Counted from the first letter of the stretch, positions 23,754 to 36,590 are shown. The stretch: DNA of 64,000 bases from Euonymus europaeus (GCA_963580455.1 OY756962.1:21961001-22025000); one strand, 5' to 3'. Numbers and translations are program-made. The notes: generated by a model from the letters alone, not told the origin.

Positions 23754-26700
23754 TTAAACATCTAACAACACAAACCAAATAAAGGCTAATGTTAGAACTG
23801 GAAAAAGATTAGCACAAAGCATAGGTTGAAATAAAGGTGATAAAATACAGGAAAAATATGGGTAAAAACAACAGAATGAAGCAATAATACCAGAAAATAC
23901 ATGACATGTTAGGATCATAACTGACCTTCAAAAATTTCCTTGTAAACAATATTTTTTGTTTGCATAGTTTCTTCTTTAGTTTCCCCGCGAATAAGAACCC
24001 TAAGTCCTTTACAGCTGTTTACTCTTGATGCTGCCACATACAGTTGGCCATGAGTGAAGACCGGCCTTGGTAGGTATAAGCCCACTTTTGTTAGTGTTTG
24101 GCCTTGGCTCTTATTTATGGTCATTGCGTAACATAATCTGATTGGAAATTGTCGACGTCTTATAGTAAATGGCCATTTTCTCTCATTTGCTGACATAATG
24201 ATTCTTGGAATACAAATTTTGTCTCCAACGTGAGTTCCAGTGATAATAGTTGCCTGAATCACTCTTTCCCCTAACATTGTGACCAATAATCTTGTACCGT
24301 TACACAATCCACTGGTTTGATTGATGTTACGTAATAACATGACAGGTGAGTTGACTTTAAGATGCAACTCGTGGTTTGGGATGCCATTAAAGGTAAGTGA
24401 ATTTAAAAATTCTGGTGGGTATAGAATATCATCCTCATCTGAAGCACCACCAGGCTTGTATATTGAATCAAAGCTCTTATAAGTCTTTTCCTCCAATGGA
24501 ACCAATGACGAAACGTAAGAGTTAATTACGTCGACGGTCTCATTTGTTGCTGTGATAATTGCTCGCTCTTTTAAGTATCCTGGATCGTTGTTGGACACAA
24601 TTAGATCACTGTATATCTCTGCAGTAATGTCCTCCACTTCACCATTAATAGGCTCAACCAAAAGATGATTAGGCATTGTTATCCACGTGGGATTCTCCTC
24701 GTCATCATGCATTTTGGAAGCCTTGTCGTTCCCTTCACCTATTTGCAGGAGCCAGTTATCAAACTGAACCAGCTCTGAAATATTTGCACTGTTCAAACCA
24801 ACAGTTGAGAGCCTCATGTTTTCTGTCAAATAAAACATTTTGCATTTTTTCCACAAATGTGACTTTGTAATACATGCTTCGATTGTGTCGTGTTTTGATC
24901 CTCTAACAACCACTGGTAGTATCTGCCTAAAATCACCACCAAGAAGAATGGTTTTACCTCCAAATGGAAGATCCTGCATTGATTCATTCAACGGCGTGAG
25001 TATGTCAGCTAATGATCTATCTAAGGCCTCAAAACAGTGTCGATGTGCCATAGGTGCCTCATCCCATAAAATTAGGCTACTTTTCTCTATCAGCTCAGCA
25101 AGGTGGGTGCCTTTTTTTATATGACAACTTGATTCCTCATGTATCTCAATTGGAATTTTGAACCTTGAGTGTGCAGTTCTTCCGCCTGGGAGTAATAGAG
25201 ATGCAATTCCCGATGACGCAACAGCCAAAACTATTTTCCCCTCTGAACGCAATTTGTTTATTATCGGCTGGTAGACAAAAGTCTTTCCTGTGCCCCCCTA
25301 CCATACAAGAAGAATAAACCCCCCTCCTCATTTGAAACAGCAGATAAAATTGCAGTGTATATATTATTTTGGCCGTCGTTCATTTGCTTTTGAAAGTAGG
25401 TATTTTGTTCTGCAAGTTCACTGGTGTTGTGGGCAAGTTCTTCTAACAGCATTGTATTCCCAACATTCTGGCTATATATGCTTGCTGGTTCTGGTAGTCT
25501 GTGTTCACTTAATGATGAGCCGTTTCTTTTTAGGAGGCTTTCAAGCTGAAGTAGCACATTATTTTTGACCTCATCACTGCTGATTTGGAGATTAGATATT
25601 CCCAGCATGTTCCTCAACCTATAAATAATATCTTCTTGCATGTGTGTTACACTTGCTTCAAAAAGATTGTTGACATCAACCACCTCACAAAAAAGGACCA
25701 TTGTGACAAAGAGTTCTCGAATTTGACTTGCTGTAGCCCACATTGAAGCTTCCTCCATGGCTTCATGCCATTCACGATCGTCTCCTATTAATCCCATTGC
25801 ATTGCATGCTTGCTTAAAAGTTTCGTACACCTCACCATTAACTGTTCTTATATCGATAAAGTTCATTGGGCCTTTAGCATGGGACAATAATAGACGAAGA
25901 TAGTAGAGGTCTCCCGCGGATGGATGCACGTACGAAATCCGACCAATACATTGTCCCCTTTTCCTTCTAAACCAGATTTTGTTTGGACCATCCCACCTCC
26001 AAAAGGAAGGGAATTCTGTGTATGTAAGTTGTCGCGCATCCTCAAACAAAGTGTTTGTGAACATCCACTCTGTGAGCATAGTCTTCTCTATCCCTGGTTG
26101 ATGAAAAATAGCATCTATATCCACATCACCTCTGAAAAGTACATTATTCATCAACGGCATATGTATTGATAGGCTTTCAACGGCAGGAAACTTAAAATGA
26201 ATATGATATTCAAATATCCTCCAAGTTGATTCGTACGGTGCAACATACCTGGAATAAACATAATTATACATTATTTATGAACGACATATGTATTGGTAGG
26301 CTATCAACGGCGAGAAACTTAAAATGAATGTGATATCCAAATATTCTCTAAGTTTATTCGTATGGTGCAACATACCTGCAATCAACATAATTCTTGACTT
26401 CATCAACAACTTCTGGCTTAGCAACTGAGTCATCAGTGGTAGATTGTGTATCTTCCTGCAGAAACGCTCTTGTTCTATCGGGTCCCTTGTTAACATATTT
26501 AAACAAATATTTAATAGCTCTTGAACGATTGCACCATTCCACATTCACATGTGCCTCATATTTAAGGAGCAACCCCTTATTATATGGGACAACAAACCTA
26601 TTGTCGAGTTCTACTCCTAGCTTGACAACAACTTTGCCATCATCTCGTCTTCTATAAATTGCAAAACCGTCTTCTCCTATTTCCGTTTGAGCATAGTTTT

Positions 26701-28492
26701 TTCTTGGAAAATGTTTCGTGCATCTCCCATTGCTCATGCATGGTGCTTTGGGGTTAGCAATCCCACATGGCCCATGAATCATGAATTTGGAGACAATTCT
26801 ATACAAATCAGGCTCTGTCACTCTATCTGGAATCTCTGCACAGATGATTCGATCTATATCACTTGGTTGTGGGAATTTATCTTTCTCATCCAACCAAATT
26901 ATAATGTGTACATGTGGCAAACCCCTTTTCTGAAATTCTACCGTATGAATTGCACCTACAACTTGTCCGAAATATTTACCTTTTTTAATATCAGCCATAA
27001 ATGCATCAAGTTTCATGTGGAAGACACGACTAATTATGTCAGGCCTATCCTCAATTTTCTGTCCATGAATAATGGCCAATGCATTTCGAATTTCTATCCA
27101 TTGGACATTACATGTAAATGTAATAAAAAGGTCAGGATTACCCCTTGAACGGCAGATTGTCATTGCGTCGTGGTAGTGTTTTATCATATAGCGAGGGCTG
27201 CCAGTAAAACTTGAAGGTAGAATAACACGCTTACCAATAGTTTTCGCAGCCACGTCACCTCGAAGAAATGCATCTTGGACACCGCTGTAAATCTCACACC
27301 TGTAATGATCTTGTTGGTGCTTATAACGAATGTATCTCAACCTCTCGTCCTCTATAGATGTAAATGCATCCACGACATACTGTTGAAACAATCTTCCTCC
27401 CTTGATTAGCAAGTTTTCAGTACCATTCCTCTGCTGCAACATGTAACAGTAGAATTCACGTCTTGTGACATGACCTCTCTTAATTCCAACCTTGTTTGGA
27501 TCAATGCGGTAAGGAATGTCAAGTCTAAAACCATCCTCGCCATAAGGAAATAGTATAGGATATTGCATTGCCATGAACGCAGGATGCAAATCACTTATAC
27601 GTTGGAGTCCCGTTGTCTGGTGTTGAATAACAATGTCACGACCATGTTCTGTTATACCAATGTCTCCGACAATCAATGCTGCCATTTCAGGGATTAATGG
27701 AGCGCTGTACTGTAATCCATCATTAGAACGTTTTGCAGGTATAACTAATGATACTTGTCGTGTCTCACCGGATGCGAAACGGTCTCTAGCCATCCTAAAG
27801 GCTTTGGCTAATTGGTTGACCTCATCAAACATCTCAATCAACTGAGAAACAATGTTTTGATCAATATACTCATCTGCACCAGACCCAGAAAGAGCTGCAA
27901 GCCTGTTTGAAGCTTCATTTTCAGTGTCGTAGATGTATAGTTGTGCAAAGTGTGGCTTCTCGCCATGTATAGGAAGGAGAGAGCCTATAAGATGATGATT
28001 TATGCCATTCAATTTGAATACGTATGGGCCCCGGCCTCTGTTTATGTCTTTGTCAACCTTGGCTCCTATTGAGGTGAATGCGAACATAGAATTATACGAT
28101 CTTATCTTCTCCCGAAATAATTTTGAAGTCTCTCCACCATTGTAGTCTAGAAGTTGTTTCAGCAGTTGAGGAGGGTCCCGGCTCTCCGGTAGACTAACAC
28201 GGCCTTGCCTGCAACATAGGGCGAAGATTGGGACATGTCCTCGAATGGACTTCAATCTCTCGGCAAACCAAAAAATAGCCCCACAGTGTTGGCAACTATG
28301 GGTGGGTTGATTGAGATTGATTCGACCGTCATCCAACCCACATGCATCTGCGGTAGAAGAAGACGCGTTGTGACATTGAGCTCTGGATGATGATGCGCCT
28401 GGTGTATCACGCTTCTTAGGTGTAGCTTTGCGTTCGTTCATTATTTTCTTTCTTAGTAGTCTATTAGTCCTACTCGAATCCAGATCATCCAT
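23754..28492 (-). pseudogene. Helitron Rep-helicase (RepHel) gene, one frameshift
   Basis: Exons (minus): 26,376-28,492, 23,926-26,248 and 23,754-23,761; allowing for one missing base, about 1482 residues. The start is the ATG giving MDDLDSSRTNRLLRKK. A zinc-finger-like CQHCGAIFW follows near residue 70. The Rep part holds FITFTCNVQWIEI, the HUH motif in KRGLPHVHIIIWL (26,895-26,932) and the two-tyrosine motif IKYLFKYVNKG (26,485-26,517). The PIF1-type helicase has the Walker A region near 25,285-25,305, Walker B LILWDEAPMAH, FGGKTILLGGDFRQILPVV and INKSQGQTL with YVAASR. A C run of six on the + strand (25,293-25,298) leaves the Walker A codons one base out of frame, so the helicase is separated from Rep. 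Rep nicks and transfers one strand; the helicase unwinds it. All other motifs are intact. Confidence 0.92.
26142..26395 (-). repeat. 127-bp tandem duplication forming the RepHel intron
   Basis: Copy A covers about 26,269-26,395 and copy B about 26,142-26,268. Each contains an AG|GTATGTTGC junction, at 26,376|26,375 and 26,249|26,248. Using the GT of copy A as donor and the AG of copy B as acceptor removes exactly one period (26,249-26,375). This restores the expected protein across the join (YVDCR followed by YVAPYESTWRIF). Without splicing the frame meets a stop at 26,354-26,356. Confidence 0.85.
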
Positions 28493-31400
28493 CCTATAAT
28501 TACAAGATTTATTAAATTTTAATGAATTACAAAAAAATGTGCATACAAATTGAAGTTTTTTCCCATATCAATAAAATAGAAGCTGTGCATATAGATTTAT
28601 CTATTATACTAAATAAAAGCTTGAATGCTCCAGCGGAATAGCACAATGTGAAATTAGTTTTCCGATTTCATATTACATAAAAGAGACAATGTTTATAAGA
28701 TAGCAGTGTCTACCAACCTGAACCTGAAGAACACGTAGACACGGTGTTTAACAAAGGAGTGTAAGTTGTGAGATGAAGAGTTTTCCTTTAATAGCCAAAT
28801 ATCATGACCTATTAAATAACAAAGGTAAAAAGTAAAAACATGAGGTGAATACATTTACATGTAGCAATGAAGTAAAACTCATATCTGAAAATAATTTACC
28901 GTATACCTTACAAGATGATGCAGCCATCTTATTAACTATTAACTAAGATAATCAAATACACAACTCCACGTATCCTCAACATCCATATCTATACAATAGC
29001 CTAAATTTTTTTAACGAAAAAAATCTGTTGCAGTAGAGACAGCATGAAAAGCCTATAAATCAAGCGAAATACAACATAACATATGTAGCATGTACCATTA
29101 ATACGCACTCAGATATATAATGGGAAATGATACAATGAAAATGTTAGCAAATAGATATAAAATAGCAGCAGGCCCAATCAATTCCAGCGCCCAATCATCT
29201 ATATCTTAAGAGTTTAAAAAACATCATAAATATTTTAGACTAAGAAATCAAGATGGGGAAAATTGTTTGAGCTTGCAAAGAAGCTTGCATTCTAAGGAAG
29301 TGAGATCTGCTCGGAAAAGTAAAGGTAATATGTAACATAGTTGCAATTTTGATCATATGCTGTTGTGAAGGGAATCCCTAACTAATATGGTGCAATGGAA
29401 TTTCTTTATCACTTTTTATGGCAATTGATCAGGTAAAAACAACAAATGAATATCCAAATGAATTAAAAGCAACACATAACCAGTCTGAAAATGTGACGAA
29501 CCTTAGATCCAAAGTCTGACAGTAGATAAACAAAGCAAGACCCCAATGCCCAAGCCGAGAAGCTGGAGAAAAAGAAAAACAAAACAATCCTTAGAAGGAA
29601 AACAAAACACAAATTAGACATAAGGAATGGATGATGGTTGTAGCGCGTTATTAAAAAACACTAAAAACACAACTGATGACTACAGACATAAAAAGAGAAT
29701 ATCCCAGTTTTTAAGTTTATGCCATTGACTGCTTTCAAATTAATGTAACCCACTATTTTCCAAAATTCATAATTGTCTACATTTATGCATAATAAAATAT
29801 CCCATAATTTTAGATACTAATTTTAATTTTATATTAAAAAATATTCTGTAATTTATACTGAAAATAAAATAAATAATACCTTGCTAGTATGTATTTATAA
29901 AAAAAAATTACAAACAAAATAGACTTTCGATAGCTTATAAGTTAGCGACATTTATAAGTTTTATCAAACACTTGATAACTTGTGTCACAACTTATAATTT
30001 AATTTATTTTTATCAGTTTATAAGCTACCATTGAAATTACTAAAATAAATTTTATCAATGGAGATGTAGGAATTTTTTTTTTAATATAGTTGGGGAGAAA
30101 ACAAAATAAATGGAGTTAGAATACTTTTCGAACATTCACCAAAAATCTTAGTCCGGGTCTCATTCATTCATTCATATACTAAAAGAATAACAAGAGCCAG
30201 CAAAACATGCATGTCAGTTGATTTTGCTCATATATAATATAATCTAGTATATAAATCTCCATGCTGCCTACCATGCATGATATGGATATGGTGCGTACAT
30301 GCATGCGCAATTGATCTAATAAGTTCCAGTTTCTGTGATTTTTGAGAAGAAAATATAAATGCATATCATACCTACTAATATATAATTAAATAGAAACAGT
30401 AATAAATTAAGGAGCTTTTCTCATATTTATGGTACAAATGTTCAATTGGATTTAAGCAATTAACCACGTGACTATCAATTAATCAATCTACAATGGAGAA
30501 ACAATTTTTCTGTGTGGAGATATATAAATTCTAGGGGAAAAGAGTGGGTTAGAATGTGGCATTGAACAAAGCATAATGAAAGACTAACTAATTAACTATA
30601 CATCAAACCATCAGGTAATTTTATTTAGCATAACAACCAGTTTATTTATATATTGGCAGGTGTGTTTGTCCTCTCCTTATTGTATTGTCTGTCCTCTTCT
30701 TATTATATTAATACTTGTCTTTTACTGATAAAAGATAAATAGAACTAAGTACTTCTGTCATAATTTCTGTGGAACCTTCATGCATCTAAAGATGCAGAGT
30801 TGCAGCTGCCAGATTATTCTTTATCTTTTAGAAGCCTGCAATTTTGAGCAACTAAATCTGTATTTGGATGGGATTTAAATAAAAAATAAGCAACTTGAAT
30901 GTTTAGGAATACTTATCAAGAGTATTAACAATCAGCAAGCTAATGCGTAGGACTGTTTTCTGATATCCCTTCCTTGTTGTTAGTTGTCTATCCATTTCCC
31001 AATGCATGCTAGCTAAAGTCTATGATCACATTCATAGGCCAGACAATGTTTCTTAACTTACCTTATATTGCTAATCTCTGTATATTCTTTGAAATGAGGG
31101 AAGATGATGCTTATATGAGACTCACACTAAATGAAGAATTCTATAATCACCAGCCATTAGGCAAAGTTCGTTGGGGTTGTGCCTTCAAAGCACCGATATT
31201 TATCACATAAGTTAGTGTATTTACATTTGAAGAGGCAGAATGAGTGTTTCTGTCACTCACGTTCTCGGATAGACATTTTCCAGAGCATGAGCCAACTGTG
31301 TGCTTATCTTATCATCGATGACTGTGACAGCATCTTGTTCTTTATGCAACTTATATCTAAACTACTAATTCCACAGCAAAGACAACAGAAGCAAAGAAGT

Positions 31401-32901
31401 TCTATGCATTTAAAATAATGATTAGGTGAAGGAATGTAAACTATATAATATTATCCTAAGAAAGAGAAACAGATTCGTATAGGAGCAGAAGCAGAATCAT
31501 AAAAGGCAGATATAGACCTTAAGATCCATAAAATGCATATAACTATTACTAAGCATATGCAATCCTTGCAAGTTACTAACATGTCATTCCTTGTTTTGGG
31601 AAAAAAAATGCCATTCCCAGCTTTGTCAAACACAACTTTCCTTCTCTACCACTTGTCACTTTCAATTTTATAATGGCGAAGAATTTCTATCAATGCTTTC
31701 TAGATGGAGATAAAGAAAAGATAGCTAGAAAAAATTAATTCATACCTAAAGGTATGGAACCAGTGGCGGCCTTCTACTCTCATTCATAGGCCAGACAATG
31801 TTTCTTAGCATCAAATAAGGCATGCATGCATGCACGTATCTCTAGTTTTTTGTTACTCTCTGTTTTGTAAGGCTTATTTATAGCCAATTTTCTTTCTAAA
31901 ATAAATGAGTCATTTTGACCAGACTATAGCTTTGAGTATACTTGATTTGCTTAAACCACTTGAGTAATCAATTGTACCTAACAAGAATAAGCCCAAACGC
32001 AGATCTAAAATGGTTCTAGAAAGTAGAAACCATCGAAGAACGGAAGAAGACGATCTCAATCTCAGACCTAGAAACCACGCAGCAGCGCAGGATCAACATC
32101 TCCAGGGCGTATCACATTTCGCCAATATGAATTCTACTTCTATCGGCTCAAAATTAACAACATTGATTATCTAGTTAATCGTAATTGAACAGCATAAACA
32201 AAAAATTTGATTGACGCATACATTATCAAACTAACATAAAATTAAGGAGATTCGAGTTGCGATTCGAAATCCGATAACTCACCTTCTCCAGAGAAAGTGC
32301 GATCTCTTAACAATGGCAGTCAGATCTTGCTAAGCTCATCGATTTGAAAGGTGCTAGCTATGGCACAGAAGGGATTGAACACATTACAGAGGATCGTTGA
32401 ATCATATGGTTGAATAAAAGGTGGAGGTGTTTTCATCGATCGATTTGGCAGCTTTCGTCGCCTAAACTCGCATAACGAAAGTGGAGAAACCTGAAAAAAA
32501 ATGTCTGGGTCGATAACCAGATGCTAGAAGACAAACCTAGGCACCAGACGAATTGAGTTCCAGAAGGAAACACAGAGCCCAAAAAACCGTACACCTACGA
32601 AGATGAAGGACCTACCGCAGGTCCAAATAAAGGCTGATCGCAAGTAAACAACAACCAAGGGCAGAGTTCGGAGAAAAATGGATGATACGAAAAGGGTGGG
32701 AGTTTTTTTGGAGGAGTTTTTTTTTTCAGTGTGCGGGGAAGAAGGCAGACGTTGTAGAAGTAGGTCAGGGGATTGAGAACGGCGTCGTTTTGCTGGGTGA
32801 GTTTGTTGGGAGAACCACCAGACGCGAGAGTATGCCGGTGAGAAAAGTTGGGACTCGCCCGTTAAGCGCTGGAGTGCACAGGTTATATATATAAGTATAG
32901 A
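28493..32901 (-). other. Non-coding 5' part of the Helitron
   Basis: No convincing protein is seen on either strand in 4.4 kb. On the minus strand a leader-like region at about 32,640-32,284 ends with a strong donor (gagaag|gtgagt at 32,284|32,283). It may be the untranslated first exon of the RepHel transcript or of a captured gene. A 25-bp sequence, ttcataggccagacaatgtt plus five bases, occurs at about 31,031 and again at about 31,782. The section around 29,930-30,050 contains several inverted taagctt/acttataa words, possibly an old MITE. Confidence 0.5.
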
Positions 32902-33467
32902 TAAGTAATCGATATAAGTTAAACCTCACTAATCATACAATTTTATTACGAAAACTACTTTGAAAAAATATTGCATGCCATTCGATATTTTGGTACAAAA
33001 TCATCATCCAAATTATATCCATTCCCATCTATTTAAATAATTAATTAGTAAATTCAGATTAATTTGAACATTTAAAAGCACACTATATATTATAATTACA
33101 GTTGTTAAGTTATCTTATCGCTATTTAAATCATAGATTGCTAACTTTTAATAAACTCGAGTTTTAAAAACTATATATTAAAGATATAATAATTAATACAT
33201 AGATAAAAGATGATACTAAGAAACAAATTTTTACTCCTAAACTTACATGATATTTTCAAATCTTTTGAAATATATTCAAAAAGATTTTGACAACAAACAT
33301 GTTTCAAACCAAGAATTATATAATTTTCTTTAAATAAGATAAAACTGCATTTACATACGATAATATATACTAAGAATCTCTCCAACAAAAGTTGTATGGA
33401 AACAACAAGAGCGTCAATGATTGCGAAGGAATAGAGGGTTCTCAATTGGAAGAATTTTTTTGTATAT

Positions 33468-33815
33468 GTGGATAGTGGCGAGATTCATTATCTTAGAATT
33501 ATACTAAATCTTGTAAAAGGCTCTGTGTGCTACGAATATATTACTATCAATGGAATATGTTATTCCTCTTTCAAAGAAGCATAACATATTCCTCTTTCAA
33601 AGAAGCATGTTATGCTTTAGGTTTGTTTGATGATGATACAGAATATGTCGACGCTATCAAAGAAGCAAGCTTATGGGGTTCGGGATATTATCTAAGGAGT
33701 CTATTTTTTTTTTCTCTATTATTGTCCAATTGCATGTCTAGACCAGAATTTGTATGACAACAAACATGGTCTCTACTTGGAGAAGATATGCTTCAAATTC
33801 TTAGCCGAAGATGCT
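33468..33815 (+). pseudogene. Fragment of a second Helitron helicase
   Basis: The + strand encodes ILVKGSVCYEYITINGI, then SSFKEACYALGLFDDDTEYVD, AIKEASLWGSGYYLR, CMSRPEFV and QQTWSLLGED. This matches in order the region before the Walker A of Helitron helicases; compare FKQACNAMGLIGDD and EEASMWATASQIRELF in the nearby element. Stops and a 29-bp internal duplication at 33,558-33,615 (around cctctttcaaagaagcat) break it. Its sequence and orientation differ from the intact neighbour, so it comes from a different Helitron. Confidence 0.8.
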
Positions 33816-34010
33816 AAATTCTACTATTAGTTAAAGAGACTAGTAAAATATGTCAAAGAGGCTAATCCTCCTACTAGTTAAAAATACTAGTAAAAGATGC
33901 CAAATAGGCTAATCCTCCTAATAGCTAAAAAGACTAGTAAAAGATGCTGAAGAGACTAAATCCTACTATTAGTTAAAGAGACTAATAAAAGATGTCAAAG
34001 AGGTTATCTC
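33811..34010. repeat. Minisatellite, about four units of 47-48 bp
   Basis: Units of the form aagatgtcaaagaggctaat + cctcctactagttaaa + gactagtaa repeat with small changes from about 33,811 to 34,010. They start directly after the helicase fragment. Tandem arrays of this kind are common beside Helitron ends. Confidence 0.8.
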
Positions 34011-34448
34011 CTACAACTAATATTCAAAATCAATAAGACCCCCGTGACTAAGGAGGTCTTCGATCGGCTGAAGTGCCGTGAAGGTCTCTTCGCATATAGT
34101 TCTTATAATCGGGGAAGGATGAGCAGACGAAGGTCACTGAAAGAAGTCCTTTGATCAAACAACATATTTTGTAGAAATTCCAAAAGTCCTTTATATTTTT
34201 CTCAAAAATTTTAGAATAAATAAAAAGGCTAGGGGTATTGATGGAGCAGTTAATACGCTCCCTATGTTAGTACCGTTTTATGGAGAAGAATACTACACTA
34301 TATAAGTTAGTACGATTCTAGAAGATTGACAACCTCCAAACAAAAGAGAAAACAATTATCCGACGGTTATGCAATTATAGCATGAGTTACCAAAAGGCGA
34401 TTACAATTGCCAGGAGCAATTACCACGGGAATTACTATAGACGGCTAA

Positions 34449-35289
34449 CTCCCCTAAAGTATGACATAATTGAAAAAAAACCCCCAAATTATGAAAAACT
34501 GGATATAACCCCCCAGACGTTTGTTGACCGTCTGAGATGACGGTCAACCCACACGTTTAGCTCACTTTTAAAGGGTAAAATGTACAGAGCCCCCTAAAGT
34601 ATGACCTAATTGAAAAAAACCCTCATATTATGAAAAACTGGATATAACCCCCCAGTTAGCCACCAAGGTCGTGGTTAATGTGAAACCGAGCAGTCCATCA
34701 TTGGTTTCACCTCCACAGATTCATCATGTCAGTCTACCTCCAAGCAGTCCGCCACCAGGTTCACCTCCACATAGGGGGATAAATGCTATTAGACTAAACT
34801 ATAGGAGTGTATTGACAATGACAATAACAATAACAGTGAGACTAAACTAACAGTCAAAGTCTGCATACAACATGTCCAAAATACATCTAGAATTACTTCA
34901 TGTCCCATTGTTGGTGTTGGCATGAATAAGGGTGCAGTATTCTCTGGTGGACTATGAAGATGAATATGTGGAGGTGAATCTGGTGGCGGACTGCCTGGAG
35001 GTGGACTGCATGATGAATATGTGGAGGTGAAATCAATGATGGACTGCTTGGTTCCACATCAACCACGAACCTGGTGGCTAACTGGGGGGTTATATCATGT
35101 TTTTCATAATTTGGGGGTTTTTTTTCAATTAGGTCATACTTTAGGGGGCTCTGTACCTTTTACCCTTTAAAAGTGAGCTAAACGTGTGGGTTGACCGTTA
35201 TCTCAGACGGTCAACAAACGTCTGGGGGGTTATATTCAGTTTTTCATAATTTGGGGGTTTTTTTTCAATTAGGTCATACTTTAGGGGAC
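34449..35289. mobile_element. Foldback element with inverted arms of about 320 bp
   Basis: Left arm 34,449-34,771 and right arm 34,966-35,289 are near-identical in inverted orientation around a loop of about 195 bp. Each arm holds two direct copies of a module that starts ccctaaagtatgac and runs through ttatgaaaaactgg to tataaccccccag. Between the modules lies an inner palindrome built on gttgaccgt/acggtcaac. No protein is encoded. I could not confirm a target duplication; the left end may have lost a few bases (acagag) present on the right. Likely a Mutator-like or MITE-class element. Confidence 0.8.
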
Positions 35290-36370
35290 TCTGTACCATT
35301 TACTCTTATAAAAATATATCAATCTTATATTTGTATGAAGGGGCATTACCTAATAAAATATGAGACATCCTATGCATGCAGACGAGTTATCGAACCACGT
35401 ATATTATTATATTATTTATTTAAGCACTTTTTACTTGTTTAAACATTCAAAATCTTTAGTACAAATTTAGCATCAACAATCGCGATAAATTTCAATGTAT
35501 AATAATCACATCAAAATCACAATAGATAGTGCATATTATTATACTATAAAACTGATCTGATTGATGAACATAACAGAAATTGGTTACAAACACTATTAAG
35601 TGGAAGTTCATCTAAATGGAAAGAACTAGGGAGGTCAGTGGTGGAAAGTACAAAATGAAAAAAGAGAGTTTACGGGATTCGAGATCGGCGATGACCCTAG
35701 CCGAATTTGAGATCGGCATGTCTCCCAAACGACCAACTTGAGCAAAGTTTTATCTTCATTGGAACAGCTTCTACATTGATTTCTTGTATTGGGCCCAACT
35801 ATTCATGGGCCAAAAACGGCCCACCCAATTTTGACGAAGTCCCCTAAAGTAATGTCATGGCCAGTTTTATTTGAATTTCATTATTTTTTAAGTAAATCTC
35901 AACTTTGATCAACTTTAATTTTGATCCCTTATTTTTGAACAATTAGGATTATCACATCCCCACTTTTCACTAGCGCGACAACACGAGCAATAAACAGCGT
36001 GCCGAGCATGTCATGACTAAGGCCCCCCTCCCCATCTAACATCGTCATTTTCGTTGTCTTTGATATATGCAAGTTGACGTTGTTATGTTTGCTACATTTC
36101 ATTTCATTTTTGCTTTGGCTACTGATGAGATCATTGCCTGTTATATATATAAAAAATTCTATCTCTATGGCTGCTAAACTCAGTGGCCTGTGTCATGTCT
36201 GAAAGAGATAATAGTATGCGGATCAATGGACATCTGCAGTTGAGATGATCATATATAGGATAGTAGAGGCTGGCAGTTGTCCAGTGGCACTCCTTTATTG
36301 CACATGTACAAATGGTGAACTAATGCACTGAATACTGATGGCCACACTCAAAACAGCTTAGAAACTCGTT
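35290..36370. other. Spacer upstream of RPL30
   Basis: AT-rich, without credible frames. A stretch from about 35,837 (agtcccctaaagtaatgtca) resembles the terminal words of the neighbouring foldback element and may be a decayed relative. Confidence 0.4.
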
Positions 36371-36382
36371 AGCCTTGGAGCC

Positions 36383-36590
36383 TGGGCCACAACCTTCCGC
36401 GGGCTAAATATCAGGCCCAAACATGTGGCCCGAGAAGACTCATCAGAAGCCCAAAAAGAATCACAACATGTGAGTCACACGTGCCACAACTATAAAACAC
36501 TATAACCCCTAGAAAGACTCTTCGCGATCAGTTCCCGCCGCTCGTCTTCTTCTTCTGAGAATCGCAGTAGACCTATCGAGAGCAGCAGCA
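36383..36590 (+). promoter_or_regulatory. RPL30 promoter: GGCCCA/TGGGCC elements, TATA box, pyrimidine leader
   Basis: Site II-type elements occur as tgggcc (36,383-36,388), ggccca (36,414-36,419) and agccca (36,448-36,453). A TATA box tataaaac lies at 36,491-36,498, 93 bp before the ATG. The leader contains a CT-rich tract (ctcgtcttcttcttct, 36,541-36,556). GGCCCA/TGGGCC boxes bound by TCP factors are typical of plant ribosomal protein genes and couple their expression to growth. Confidence 0.75.

Larger units (their letters stand above)
19994..32901 (-). mobile_element. Helitron of about 12.9 kb with both termini
   Basis: Read on the minus strand, the element begins TCTATACTTATATATATAA at 32,901, directly after an A. 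It ends with CTAG at 19,997-19,994, directly before a T. A GC-rich hairpin (20,003-20,025) lies five bases before the terminal CTAG. Termini of the TC...CTRR type, a 3' hairpin, an A|T target and no target duplication are the hallmarks of Helitrons. The element contains a Rep-helicase gene on the same strand, candidate exons of a remorin-like gene on its 3' side, and 4.4 kb of non-coding sequence on its 5' side. It is larger than the few-kb core needed for Rep-helicase, in keeping with captured DNA. The broken helicase suggests it is no longer autonomous. Confidence 0.9.
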
